NCBI GenBank assembly: GCA_016290875.1
Contig: JAEEVL010000017.1
Location: 1 to 64,000, forward strand
Source: Ruminococcus sp.
Lineage (GTDB): Bacteria; Bacillota; Clostridia; Oscillospirales; Ruminococcaceae
Length of the DNA: 64,000 bases
Reading direction: 5' to 3'
Below the pieces are notes generated by a model. That model searched no databases. It was not told where the DNA came from and was given only the letters and a program-made list of their open reading frames with translations. Below are positions 32,178-41,207 of this stretch, in pieces. Position 1 is the stretch's first letter. The number at the start of each line of letters is the position of its first letter. A program made the translations under genes and the position numbers.

Positions 32178-32930
32178 TTAATCTTTAGTCAGAAGCATTA
32201 CCGGACAATGGTCGCTGCCGTATACGTCCGTGAGTATCTGTGAGTCCTCAACATTCTCCATGAAGCGGTCAGAGACTACAAAATAATCAATACGCCAACC
32301 GGCGTTATTCTTTCTTGCATTGAATCTGTATGACCACCACGAATATACTCCGGCTGTATCAGGATAGAGCTTTCTGAACGAATCAGTGAAGCCTGCCGCA
32401 AGAAGCTCCGTGAACTTTCCGCGCTCCTCGTCTGAGAATCCTGCATTACCTACGTTTGTCTTGTAGTTCTTGAGGTCTATCTCGTTGTGTGCAACATTAA
32501 GATCACCGCAGTATACTACCGGCTTCTTCTTGTCGAGCTCACTCAGATAACCTCGAATAGCATCTTCAAACTCCATACGGTAGTCTATGCGCTTCAGACC
32601 GTCCTGCGCATTCGGCACGTAACAGCATACAAAATAGAACTTCTCAAACTCACAGGTTATGACTCTGCCCTCGTCTGTGTGCTCACCGTTTATTCCGTAT
32701 GTAACACTGAGGGGTTCCTGCTTGGTGAAAACCGCTGTTCCCGAATACCCCTTCTTAATCGCGCTGTGATAGTATATATGGTACCCCTCCGGAGAAAAGT
32801 CTGCCTGTCCTGGCTGCATTTTCGTTTCCTGAAGACAGAATATATCTGCATCAGCACTATTGAAAAATTCCTCAAAGCCTTTTTGCAGACACGCTCTGAA
32901 GCCGTTTACGTTCCACGATATGAATTTCAT
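32178..32930 (-). CDS. xth: Exodeoxyribonuclease III / AP endonuclease
   Basis: A 250-residue enzyme of the ExoIII/APE1 family. It has the WNVNGFRA start, Mg2+-binding QETKMQ, the catalytic GDLNVAHNEIDL loop and the C-terminal GSDHCPV motif with the catalytic His. It cuts DNA 5' of abasic sites in base-excision repair. CGGAGG lies before the ATG. Confidence 0.95.
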   Translation of the reverse strand: MKFISWNVNGFRACLQKGFEEFFNSADADIFCLQETKMQPGQADFSPEGYHIYYHSAIKKGYSGTAVFTKQEPLSVTYGINGEHTDEGRVITCEFEKFYFVCCYVPNAQDGLKRIDYRMEFEDAIRGYLSELDKKKPVVYCGDLNVAHNEIDLKNYKTNVGNAGFSDEERGKFTELLAAGFTDSFRKLYPDTAGVYSWWSYRFNARKNNAGWRIDYFVVSDRFMENVEDSQILTDVYGSDHCPVMLLTKD

Positions 32931-33000
32931 ACTTTACCTCCGGATATCTTGATAAATACAGTATATCACATATTTTGCCAAATAGCAACACGCCAGATAC

Positions 33001-33030
33001 AAAAATCCCGGAGGCTTTTACGCCTCCGGG
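33001..33030 (-). terminator. Terminator of the LRR/transglutaminase gene
   Basis: CCCGGAGGC/GCCTCCGGG forms a nine-base-pair stem, followed on the minus strand by ATTTTT. Confidence 0.88.
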
Positions 33031-33066
33031 GTGGTTAAAGGGGATGATTAGGGGATGTCTGTGTTA

Positions 33067-35382
33067 TTAGTCGCTTAATGAATTTGTGCTGTAAAGAACT
33101 CCGTCCTGGAAATACCACCAGTCGTTGCCATACTCATATCTTCCGCTGATCTTCTGATCATTAACATCATATGCAACGAGATTATTTCCTTCTTTCTTCA
33201 GCTTTATCTGACCGACAGGAATAATATTGCCGTTTCTTTTGATAAGAATTTCACCTTTATAATTAAGGTCAAACTTTACCGTATGAGTTCCAACTACACC
33301 ATTATACATAACGTTAATGCCTTCAAAAGCATTCATATAGCCTATCGTATCTTTATCTAATACTTTTTTCAGCTCTTCAACCTTTTCCTTTACAATATTT
33401 ACGTCATAACTATCGTTGACTCTGAATACGAACAGCTTTGTATGATCTTCGTTATAGTTGTAATAGAAAACATTGCCATTTACTATATGCCTTCCCTTTG
33501 ATTTTTCAAATAATTCAAAGAAATCACGGGTGGAAAGATTATCTGCAAACTCATTTGATCTGTCCATAATGCAGTAAACATCATTATCGCTATCAGGAGC
33601 AGGCAGCTTGTCGCGCCATTCGGCAGGAACTGTCATTCTGTTTACGATACTGCTGTCGCACTTGTCAAAATCAAGGCTCTCTGCCATATCAAAGCCATAG
33701 AGGTCCTCCCAATTGCGCTTGCCTTCCTTGACCTCATCGCAGATCTCCCATGCTCTGTATAAACAAGCCCATGTCAGGTCGATAGTATACCACTCACCAC
33801 TTTCTGCACCGTTCTTCTTGATGTATACCTGATTGAGTGCGTGACCGGGACGTCCCATTGTGTGGTTTTTAATTCCTATACGGTCAAGTATAAGTGCATA
33901 TGCTCTTGAGATACCGTCGCACTCTGTGAAGCGGACATTGAGTGCAGCATTTTCAGAGCTGATCGATCCTCTTGCAATATCAACAGTATTGTAAAGCGGG
34001 TTGGGGTAAAGTGAAAACTCGCTGTAATTAGTATCCCATGAACTGTAATATGTATTGTATACCAGATATTTAGCTGCAAGAAGTGCCTTTTCAGCATCAT
34101 TCATCTCATTATAGCCTTCAGCAGACTCTATCTTTGTAGCGATGCTGTAAAGAGTCTTCTGAGTTTCAATTGACATAAACTCAGTTGAATTAAATGAGTT
34201 TATAAATCTTCTTACCTGCTTCTGAATATAGTCGCTGTTATAAGTATAGCGTAATCCGTTTATTGTTAAAAGTTTGGTACAGTTACTGAATGCGTCTTCA
34301 CCGATGTAGTTGATTGCATAACCATCAGCACTGTTGTTCTTTGAAAACACTATATTCTTGAGCTCGAGGTTACCCTTAGCAAACTCTGCATTGATAGCAG
34401 TTACATTGTTAGGGATAGTAAGTGTACCGTATTCATCTATCGCATCAGAAAAATCGGCGCCATAAGCGAGAATGGTCTGTCTTCCATTATCATCAGGCGT
34501 ACCTCTGTAAACGTCTATTCCGTTTACCTTGTAGCCATTATTATCATCAAACGGAGTATCGCTGAAAGAATTCTTTTTTATTGTTACATTCTGAGGAAGA
34601 ACTACCTCTGTAAGATTTTCACAGTCTGCAAATGAATTTACACCTATACTCAGATAGTTGCTTGCTGTGACATTGCCTCTTTCAGGTATAAATCCGCATA
34701 ATTCATGATACCAGTTAGGTTGTCTGTAATCAATGAATTCAACTCTGGTGATCTTTTTATTGCCACTAAATGCATTATTACCAATATTTGTCACAGGGTA
34801 GATCCTGTCTGAATTTGCATCATATATCTCAGCAGGTATAGCAAGCACTCCGTTCTTTATCTCTGCATTATAAGCTAAACCTTCGATCGTTGCAGTTAAC
34901 TGAGTGTTTACGCCAGCATTTTTTGAAACCTCTATTTCAAACTGATCAGAAAGCACCTTGAGATAGCTGCAGTAATCATCTGGTGATAATTTATTATCAC
35001 CGTTGAGATCAAACCTGTTGAACAGATTAATGTCTGATACCTTTCCTTCGATTTCACTGAGTATGATTTTATTAAATTCTTTCACCTCAGTATCGTTATT
35101 TTTTTTCTTGTAATAAGGCTTACCTGTTACAACATACAGGGGATTGATAAACTTTTCAATCTCATATACATCGTAATAGTCACACTTGTTATCATCGTTG
35201 AAGTCATACTTTAATTTTCCTTCAGCTGTCTTTTCTGTAATGTCGATAGTTTTAATATCATTTCTTATCTGCTTAGGAAATTTTCCCTCAGCAGCATTTG
35301 TGCCCGCAGATACCACAGTTGCGGCAGTACTGCAAGCCATTACCATTGCTGATAATACAGCGCTTATTCTTCTTTTTTTCAT
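33067..35382 (-). CDS. Secreted multidomain protein: EF-hand/dockerin-like repeats, BspA-type LRRs, transglutaminase-like domain
   Basis: A 771-residue protein with a signal peptide (residues 1-32). Two Ca2+-binding loops, DFNDDNKCDYYDV (near 60) and DLNGDNKLSPDDY (near 125), resemble a dockerin split by an insert. Leucine-rich repeats of the BspA type follow (IGNNAFSGNKKITRVEF, IGVNSFADCENLTEVVLP). A transglutaminase/protease-like domain has a Cys in FTECDGISRAYALIL, His in GRPGHALNQV and Asp in WYTIDLTW. It probably acts outside the cell on protein or wall substrates. The ATG at 35382 is chosen over a TTG six codons upstream. Confidence 0.8.
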   Translation of the reverse strand: MKKRRISAVLSAMVMACSTAATVVSAGTNAAEGKFPKQIRNDIKTIDITEKTAEGKLKYDFNDDNKCDYYDVYEIEKFINPLYVVTGKPYYKKKNNDTEVKEFNKIILSEIEGKVSDINLFNRFDLNGDNKLSPDDYCSYLKVLSDQFEIEVSKNAGVNTQLTATIEGLAYNAEIKNGVLAIPAEIYDANSDRIYPVTNIGNNAFSGNKKITRVEFIDYRQPNWYHELCGFIPERGNVTASNYLSIGVNSFADCENLTEVVLPQNVTIKKNSFSDTPFDDNNGYKVNGIDVYRGTPDDNGRQTILAYGADFSDAIDEYGTLTIPNNVTAINAEFAKGNLELKNIVFSKNNSADGYAINYIGEDAFSNCTKLLTINGLRYTYNSDYIQKQVRRFINSFNSTEFMSIETQKTLYSIATKIESAEGYNEMNDAEKALLAAKYLVYNTYYSSWDTNYSEFSLYPNPLYNTVDIARGSISSENAALNVRFTECDGISRAYALILDRIGIKNHTMGRPGHALNQVYIKKNGAESGEWYTIDLTWACLYRAWEICDEVKEGKRNWEDLYGFDMAESLDFDKCDSSIVNRMTVPAEWRDKLPAPDSDNDVYCIMDRSNEFADNLSTRDFFELFEKSKGRHIVNGNVFYYNYNEDHTKLFVFRVNDSYDVNIVKEKVEELKKVLDKDTIGYMNAFEGINVMYNGVVGTHTVKFDLNYKGEILIKRNGNIIPVGQIKLKKEGNNLVAYDVNDQKISGRYEYGNDWWYFQDGVLYSTNSLSD

Positions 35383-35541
35383 ACTAATTGTACCTCTCAA
35401 TATAAATGTGTTGCTGTGTTAAATGACAGCTGTATACAGCCTCAATAAAATGCTTTTTAAACCCTCTCATTCACTAAAACATGCTTGTCACGAATTTAAC
35501 AAGCGATATTATAATGAACTCATTTTTTGCGCGCAAGTGTA

Positions 35542-35569
35542 ATTATACTCTAAAAATAGGAAAAATCAA
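35542..35569 (-). promoter_or_regulatory. Promoter of the LRR/transglutaminase gene
   Basis: TTGATT, a 16-base spacer and TATAAT read on the minus strand, giving a leader of about 150 bases. That leader contains a small GCTTGT/ACAAGC hairpin. The rest of 35383-35782 is AT-rich and shows no gene. Confidence 0.6.
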
Positions 35570-35782
35570 GGGATTTTACATTGATTTAATATAAAGTCTG
35601 CCAATTCAATAGATTGTGCACAACCCAGCGTGCTGATAATTATCAAAATAGACAATGTGTCTGTTTATTCACAATTTATTTTTAACGTAAAATTAACGTA
35701 ATTATAACATTTCAAAAAAGGCTATTTACAGGTGTTTTTAAGCATAATATACAGAAATTCATCTTTTTTATATAAAAAGCAA

Positions 35783-35807
35783 CAGGCACGGGATATACCC
35801 GTGCCTG
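35783..35807 (-). terminator. Terminator of the second ECF/anti-sigma operon
   Basis: A perfect 10-base-pair stem, CAGGCACGGG/CCCGTGCCTG, has loop TATAT and a TTGCTTTTTA tail on the minus strand. Confidence 0.88.
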
Positions 35808-35818
35808 CCCTGTGTGTG

Positions 35819-37621
35819 CTATTTTATTTCTTGTACCTCATTGTTGTATTTGATATTTTCCAGCTCATATTTCTTTACTTCTTTAATTTGCGTACCGTCT
35901 TCAACTACATAGCTCCACTCGCTGTATATCTTGTCAACTACGCCTGTCTTTTCATCCAGGCCGATATGCATATTATAATTGTAATTATCATCATCGCCGG
36001 AACTAATAATTACATCATAATCTGAATCCTTCTTCTCATCATCATTTAGTACCTTTAATTTATATCCACCGAGATATTGAGCAGTAAGAGCAGATGCTGC
36101 TTGATATACTGTATCCGAGTAATCAAGATATGGTATATCCTTCGAATAATATGTAAAAGTTTTCAAGTTGCCGTCTGCATCTTTATAGCTTTCTTCATGC
36201 GCTGTTACACATTGCTTATCTATATTGTATTTTCCTTCGCTCGACTCTTTATATGTTATATTTTCTTCATCTCTGTCCAGTGAAGCAGTAACAGGTATAC
36301 CCATCTCATTAAGAATGCCTTCAACCCTGACTTTCTCTGTATTCTTATCAAGGTCTAAGTAAAGTTTGCCCTCAGCAGTAATAGTTTTGCGATTTTTCAA
36401 GGCTTCATAGTATTCTTCACCGCTTTCGGGCTGCCACTCAGAATTTCCTTCACCGCTCCAGATTGAATAATAGCTCACTTTAACATCAGCAGACATCTTG
36501 TTATACTTTGAACCGCTCTTGATTATCTTCTTCAAAATCTCCTGCTGAGGTTCAAGCTTACTCCAGAAGCTCTCATTAATAATCTGATTTATCTTCTTTG
36601 CTGACTCTTCATCAATAACATAATATTCATCTTTGATGTCATACTGCAAGGTTGATGAATTCAAGTATTCAACTGTATATCTTACCTGACCCTTTGTATT
36701 TATCATATAACGGCCTATATCTAAAAACTCTGTTCCGTCAAATGAAGTATCTTGTTTCCAGTCAGCATTCAGCATGATCTCTATAATAGGCTTTATATCC
36801 ATATTTTCCTGACCGAGCTGAATAGCATTGTAATATCCGTTATAATTCTTTATGAACGGTTTTCTGTCAGCACAGTAACTTACTCTGCTGCGCACTGTTG
36901 CCTTTTCCATATCCCAGCTGTAGTTGATAAACAGCTCCGGATAGATCTCTCTGCCCTTGAAAGTCTCACTATCTGTAAAAGCCTTCTTTGCAGACTCGGA
37001 TATCTCGTAACTCTTGTCTTTTATCAGCTTAAAGTGATTTACACCGTCACTTATCTGACCTTTCTGATTTATCATAAGATTGCCTATCTTATAGTAATTG
37101 CTCGAATCAAAACCGGCTATCTCAGACCAGTCATTATTGAAGAGCTTATCTCTCAGCTCAAGTATATCACAGTTATCTGCCTTGAGTGTTTTCCCGCTCG
37201 AGCTGTCAGAGGAAACAAATTCTATTGGCATAGTCTTCACTCCTCCGCAGATCCAGTCGTTAGCTGCAAACAGGTCAACTACTGTTCTGTACTTTTCGGA
37301 AGCCGTAGTTTCTTCGGTTACGTTCTCCTCAGTTGTTGTAATTTCAGTAACGCTTGCCGCACGGTCTTCATCGTCCTGAGGCAGTTCCTTAACAGAAAGG
37401 ACCATTACAGCAAATACGCAGACTATCGCTGCTCCGGCTGCAAACAGAGGGATAAATCCCTTAGTGCGCCTGTTGTCGGGAGCTTTTTCTACATCTCTCA
37501 CTACGTCATAATACTCATGTACTTCTGTCCTGTCAGCAGACAGCTTTTCTTCCATTCTGCTTCTGAAATCCGGACTGCATTTTATCTTGTCAAGCAGATC
37601 TATATATTTATCCCCGCGCAT
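35819..37621 (-). CDS. Membrane-anchored anti-sigma-like protein
   Basis: A 600-residue protein. The cytosolic start (YIDLLDKIKCSPDFRSRMEE) matches that of the protein at 18517. One membrane helix lies at about 56-78, followed by a Thr/Glu-rich linker and a 500-residue extracytoplasmic part. Within that part, two modules each carry a (D/N)IGRYMINTKGQV- or IGNLMINQKGQI-type segment, which suggests an internal repeat. The start at 37621 has AGGAGGG five bases upstream and lies inside the end of the sigma gene, so the pair is coupled. The function as sigma regulator is inferred from gene order. Confidence 0.72.
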   Translation of the reverse strand: MRGDKYIDLLDKIKCSPDFRSRMEEKLSADRTEVHEYYDVVRDVEKAPDNRRTKGFIPLFAAGAAIVCVFAVMVLSVKELPQDDEDRAASVTEITTTEENVTEETTASEKYRTVVDLFAANDWICGGVKTMPIEFVSSDSSSGKTLKADNCDILELRDKLFNNDWSEIAGFDSSNYYKIGNLMINQKGQISDGVNHFKLIKDKSYEISESAKKAFTDSETFKGREIYPELFINYSWDMEKATVRSRVSYCADRKPFIKNYNGYYNAIQLGQENMDIKPIIEIMLNADWKQDTSFDGTEFLDIGRYMINTKGQVRYTVEYLNSSTLQYDIKDEYYVIDEESAKKINQIINESFWSKLEPQQEILKKIIKSGSKYNKMSADVKVSYYSIWSGEGNSEWQPESGEEYYEALKNRKTITAEGKLYLDLDKNTEKVRVEGILNEMGIPVTASLDRDEENITYKESSEGKYNIDKQCVTAHEESYKDADGNLKTFTYYSKDIPYLDYSDTVYQAASALTAQYLGGYKLKVLNDDEKKDSDYDVIISSGDDDNYNYNMHIGLDEKTGVVDKIYSEWSYVVEDGTQIKEVKKYELENIKYNNEVQEIK

Positions 37622-38108
37622 AATATCCCTCCTTTTCAAGTTCTATCTTCAGTTTCTTTCTGCCTCTCTGAAGCAGTGAGCTGACCGTGTTTTCGTTCTT
37701 GCCCATCATATCTGCTATTTCGCGTATATTATAGCCTTCATAGTAATAGAGATACATAACCGTGGAGTATTTCTCCGGCAGCTTGAAAAGCATTTCCCTG
37801 AGTTCGTTTTCCTCACCGGTAAACTGACAGGTAAGCTCCTGTTCTATTTTTTCGTCAATAGGAAGAGTTCTGCTGAAACGAAAACTCTTTTTCAGATTCT
37901 TGCATTTATTCACCGTGACTCTTATCAGCCACGCCTTCATATGTTCATCATCGCTGAAAATAGGCTGTTCTGTATGCATTGAAAGAAAAATCTCCTGCGT
38001 TATGTCTTCTGCTTCGTAGTAGCTTCCTGTACAGGCATAAGCGCATCGCATAACTGTATCGCCGAATTTTCTGAACGCATATAGTGCTGTGTTATCGCTT
38101 TCGTGCAT
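37608..38108 (-). CDS. ECF-type RNA polymerase sigma factor
   Basis: A 166-residue paralogue of the sigma factor at 18036, with the same length and the same landmarks. These are ALYAFRKFGDTVMRCAYACTG, EAEDITQEIFLSMH, MKAWLIRVTVNKCKN and MGKNENTVSSLLQRGRKKLK. GGGGG precedes the ATG. It overlaps its partner gene by 14 bases. An upstream TGCACGAAAACG element resembles one before the other paralogue. Confidence 0.92.
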   Translation of the reverse strand: MHESDNTALYAFRKFGDTVMRCAYACTGSYYEAEDITQEIFLSMHTEQPIFSDDEHMKAWLIRVTVNKCKNLKKSFRFSRTLPIDEKIEQELTCQFTGEENELREMLFKLPEKYSTVMYLYYYEGYNIREIADMMGKNENTVSSLLQRGRKKLKIELEKEGYYARG

Positions 38109-38148
38109 ATCTGATTCCCCCTTTCACAAATAACACAACTGAGGAAGT

Positions 38149-38160
38149 CGTTTTCGTGCA
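38149..38160 (-). promoter_or_regulatory. Candidate ECF promoter element, second copy
   Basis: TGCACGAAAACG on the minus strand, 41 bases before the sigma gene, matches TGCACGGAAATC at 17965-17976 in 9 of 12 positions. Spacing to the start codon differs between the two. Confidence 0.35.
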
Positions 38161-38167
38161 AAAAATA

Positions 38168-38197
38168 ATACGGCAGAAAAAATTTTTTCCGCCGTAT
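38168..38197 (-). terminator. Long inverted repeat acting as terminator
   Basis: ATACGGC-A-GAAAAAA pairs with TTTTTTC-C-GCCGTAT, almost without a loop. It follows the flavin-oxidase-like gene on the minus strand and is read towards a T-rich tract. Confidence 0.75.
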
Positions 38198-38234
38198 CAG
38201 AAATAGTGCATTTATCAGGCGTCTGTACCTGCTG

Positions 38235-38630
38235 TCAGAGAATACTCTCTCCAGGACAAGCTACGTTTATAATAACAGCCTTAGCATCCTCAAGGTGGAA
38301 CATCATCAGCTTATATCCTGTTGTAGCATTGTATATACCGCGAAGCTCCGGTGAGCCCTCAAATACCGCATCTGCATACTTCTCGTCCGTCTCGAATACT
38401 GCCTTACCGGTATATCTTAGCCAATGTCCGTCCGGAAGAGCTGCCGCTATCTCAACAAGCGGATTCTCGAGCATCTGCTTGTATACGTCCTTGAAGTCAC
38501 CTACACCGAATAATTCTTTGCCGTCCATTTCGATGTGTACTCCGAGAGGACGCAGTTTTGGCTGTGTGCCGTCTACGGTTGCAAGGTAGAATATTCCTGC
38601 TTTATTAAGGAAATCGTTTAGTCTGCTCAT
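38235..38630 (-). CDS. Pyridoxamine 5'-phosphate oxidase-fold flavoprotein
   Basis: A 131-residue protein of the split-barrel FMN-binding family. Landmarks are AGIFYLATVDGTQPKLRPLGVHI, DVYKQMLENPLVEIAA and a HWLRYTGKAVFE strand. Small members like this reduce flavin- or F420-type substrates or detoxify nitro compounds; no substrate is evident. AGGAGG precedes the ATG at 38630. It is divergent from the flavodiiron gene, which also suggests a redox role. Confidence 0.8.
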   Translation of the reverse strand: MSRLNDFLNKAGIFYLATVDGTQPKLRPLGVHIEMDGKELFGVGDFKDVYKQMLENPLVEIAAALPDGHWLRYTGKAVFETDEKYADAVFEGSPELRGIYNATTGYKLMMFHLEDAKAVIINVACPGESIL

Positions 38631-38822
38631 TGTTAGAACCTCCTTGTATGCAACAATTATTGTATTTTCAGTATAGCACAAAATTCACCGTATAGCAATA
38701 CAGTATTGCGAAAACTGAGTGAAACTTTCAAAATTGTTGCAAATGTCACTTTTCATAGTCCTTAATATATGTTATAATAATTCCATAATAAATGCAAATA
38801 CTATGAAACGAGGTCAATTCCA

Positions 38823-39983
38823 ATGAATAATATAACTAACGACATCTTCTATATCGGCGTAAACGATCATCAGCTCGATCTCTTTGAAGGACAGTACGAC
38901 GTTCCCAACGGTATGGCTTACAACTCATACCTCATCAAGGACGAGAAAATTGCTGTCTTTGATACAGTTGACGGAAACTTCACAGACGAATGGCTCGGCA
39001 ATATAAAAGAGGTGCTCGGCGACAAGCAGCCTGATCTCCTCATCGTTCAGCATATGGAACCCGACCATTCTGCTAATATTCTCAACTTCATCAATGCTTA
39101 CCCAAACGCTAAGATCGTCGGCAACGCTAAGACTTTCACTATGATATCAAACTTCTTTGAAGGTCTTGATCTTGGCGACAAGAAGATCGAAGTCAAGGAG
39201 GGTGAAAAGCTCTCACTCGGAAGCCATGAGCTCACTTTCATAACAGCTCCTATGGTTCACTGGCCTGAGGTAATGTTCACTTACGACAGCAAGGACAAGG
39301 TTCTCTTCTCCGCTGACGCTTTCGGAAAATTCGGCGCTCTCGATGTCGAAGAGGACTGGGCTTGCGAGGCAAGACGCTATTACTTCGGTATCGTAGGTAA
39401 ATACGGCGTTCAGGTGCAGGCTGTTCTCAAGAAGGCTGCTGCACTTGACATACAGACTATCTGCCCTCTCCACGGACCTGTTCTCAAAGAAGATCTTGGA
39501 TACTATCTCGGACTCTACAACACATGGTCAAGCTACGGCGTTGAGTCTGAGGGCATATTCATTGCTTATACATCTGTTTACGGCAACACAAAGAAGGCTG
39601 CTGAGCTCCTCAGGGACAAGCTCCTTGAAAAGGGCTGCCCGAAGGTAGCTATCGCCGATCTCGCAAGAGAAGACATGGCTGAATCAGTTGAGGATGCTTT
39701 TAGATACGGAAAGCTCGTTATCGCTACTACTACTTATAACGCTGATATTTTCCCGTTCATGAAGCACTTTATTCTCGACCTCACAGAGCGCAACTATCAG
39801 AACCGCACTATCGGTATCATAGAAAACGGAAGCTGGGCTCCTGTGGCTGCAAAGGCCGTTAAGGCTATGTTTGAGAAGTCAAAGAACATCACCTGGACAG
39901 ACACAACAGTTACATTAAAGTCTGCTCTCAAGGCTGAAAATCTTGCTCAGATAGAAGCTCTCGCAGACGAACTCATGAAATAA
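38823..39983 (+). CDS. Flavodiiron protein (FprA-type)
   Basis: A 386-residue protein. The N-terminal metallo-beta-lactamase domain has diiron ligands in HMEPDH, APMVHWPE, SADAFG and CPLHGP. The C-terminal flavodoxin domain starts near residue 250 with IAYTSVYGNTKKAAELL. These enzymes reduce O2 to water, or NO to N2O, in anaerobes, taking electrons from rubredoxin or NADH oxidoreductase. No rubredoxin is encoded nearby. Downstream, 35 bases away, lie redox genes that probably form one operon with it. Confidence 0.93.
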   Translation: MNNITNDIFYIGVNDHQLDLFEGQYDVPNGMAYNSYLIKDEKIAVFDTVDGNFTDEWLGNIKEVLGDKQPDLLIVQHMEPDHSANILNFINAYPNAKIVGNAKTFTMISNFFEGLDLGDKKIEVKEGEKLSLGSHELTFITAPMVHWPEVMFTYDSKDKVLFSADAFGKFGALDVEEDWACEARRYYFGIVGKYGVQVQAVLKKAAALDIQTICPLHGPVLKEDLGYYLGLYNTWSSYGVESEGIFIAYTSVYGNTKKAAELLRDKLLEKGCPKVAIADLAREDMAESVEDAFRYGKLVIATTTYNADIFPFMKHFILDLTERNYQNRTIGIIENGSWAPVAAKAVKAMFEKSKNITWTDTTVTLKSALKAENLAQIEALADELMK

Positions 39984-40018
39984 GACCGGCTCTCTGTGCC
40001 GGAGCAAGGAGTGATATT

Positions 40019-40222
40019 ATGAAGATCACATTGAACCCCGACAAAGAAGTAGTTGCAAGAATCAAAGAGGGACTGAAGCTCAAAGACGGTTACTGTCCGT
40101 GCAGGCTGGCTAAAACTCCCGAAAACAAGTGTATGTGCAAGGAGTTCCGCGATCAGATAGCTGATCCGGATTTTGAAGGCTTCTGCCACTGTATGCTTTA
40201 TTACAAATCCAAGGAGGACTGA
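40019..40222 (+). CDS. Ferredoxin:thioredoxin reductase catalytic-subunit-like protein
   Basis: A 67-residue protein with CPC (residues 26-28), CMC (39-41) and CHC (56-58). This is the six- or seven-cysteine pattern of the FTR catalytic beta chain, which carries a 4Fe-4S cluster beside a redox-active disulfide. It is shorter than plant and cyanobacterial FTR and the spacing between the first two motifs is reduced. It probably passes electrons from ferredoxin to the thioredoxin encoded three bases downstream. AAGGAG precedes the ATG. Confidence 0.8.
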   Translation: MKITLNPDKEVVARIKEGLKLKDGYCPCRLAKTPENKCMCKEFRDQIADPDFEGFCHCMLYYKSKED

Positions 40223-40224
40223 AT

Positions 40225-40542
40225 ATGAGCGAAATAGTTATCACAAAAGAAAACTTCGACGAAGAGGTAAGGAATTATAAGGGACTCCCAATACTCCTCG
40301 ATTTCTGGGCAAGCTGGTGCGGTCCGTGCTCAATGCTCGCACCTATCGTAGAGGAGATAGCTGAGGAATACGCCGGAAAGATCAAGGTATGCAAGGTAAA
40401 CGTTGACGAACAGCCGGAACTCGCTGCTGCTTTCAGCGTTGACAGCATACCGCTCCTCGTTACTGTAAAGGACGGAGCTATCACAGGAAAAGCTGTAGGA
40501 TACCGTTCAAAGGAAGACGTTCTGAAGCTGCTCGGACTCTGA
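40225..40542 (+). CDS. trxA: Thioredoxin
   Basis: A 105-residue protein with the full thioredoxin fold: LLDFWASWCGPCSMLAP with active-site CGPC, the conserved SIPLL cis-Pro loop (SIPLLVTVKDG) and a C-terminal helix. It starts right after the FTR-like gene, with AAGGAGG inside that gene's end. It likely serves as electron acceptor of the FTR-like protein and reduces cellular disulfides. Confidence 0.95.
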   Translation: MSEIVITKENFDEEVRNYKGLPILLDFWASWCGPCSMLAPIVEEIAEEYAGKIKVCKVNVDEQPELAAAFSVDSIPLLVTVKDGAITGKAVGYRSKEDVLKLLGL

Positions 40543-40553
40543 TAAATGATTAA

Positions 40554-40595
40554 AACTGCCGGAGGTTCTTAAAAAGAACTTTCCGGCAGTTTTGT
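40554..40595 (+). terminator. Terminator of the flavodiiron/thioredoxin operon
   Basis: AACTGCCGGA/TCCGGCAGTT flanks an inner GTTCTT/AAGAAC hairpin and is followed by TTGTT. Confidence 0.85.
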
Positions 40596-40624
40596 TACTG
40601 AATTGTAAACTTTTTTTGAATTTC

Positions 40625-40653
40625 TTGATATTGCACTTTTCTTGTGATATAAT
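40625..40653 (+). promoter_or_regulatory. Promoter of the GNAT gene
   Basis: TTGATA, a 17-base spacer and TATAAT lie 27 bases before the ATG. Confidence 0.75.
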
Positions 40654-40680
40654 AGTAAAAAACTTCAAGGGGCAAACACT

Positions 40681-41148
40681 ATGAATATCAGACGTTTTAA
40701 AAATACAGACGCAGCAGCTACTTCTGCAATGATCGCTAATACTCTCCGCACCTGCAATACCAAAGATTATACTCCTGAGCTTATGGAGGAATGCGTAAAA
40801 AGCCTTTCTCCTGACAATATAATCAACCGCGCAAGCTGGATGCACTTCTACGTTGTAGAGGATAAAAATAATATCATCGGCTGCGGCGGTATAGGTCCTT
40901 ACTGGGGCAAAAACAACGAGAGCAGTCTCTTCACAATATTTGTTGATGCAGCTCTTCAGGGCAAAGGCATCGGCAGATATATAATGCAGACTCTCGAACA
41001 GGACGAATTCTTCCTTCGTGCTGAAAGAATAGAGATACCATCTTCTATAACAGCTGTAAACTTCTACAAGAAGTTTGGTTACGATCACAAACCCGGCTTT
41101 GAAGAACCGGATGAGGAAATGATATACCGTCTTGAAAAATTCAGATAA
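40681..41148 (+). CDS. GNAT-family N-acetyltransferase
   Basis: A 155-residue complete GNAT domain: MNIRRFKNTDAAATSAMI at the start, IIGCGGIGPYW in strand 4 and the acetyl-CoA loop ALQGKGIGRYIMQTLE (Q/GxGxG/A). The end pattern NFYKKFGYDHKPGFEEPDEEMIYRLEK is usual for these enzymes. The substrate is unknown. AAGGGG precedes the ATG. Confidence 0.9.
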   Translation: MNIRRFKNTDAAATSAMIANTLRTCNTKDYTPELMEECVKSLSPDNIINRASWMHFYVVEDKNNIIGCGGIGPYWGKNNESSLFTIFVDAALQGKGIGRYIMQTLEQDEFFLRAERIEIPSSITAVNFYKKFGYDHKPGFEEPDEEMIYRLEKFR

Positions 41149-41207
41149 AGCGCTTTTCTGTGAATAACAGATAAAGCATAGGGCATAATCACTTACGAGG
41201 TGATAAT

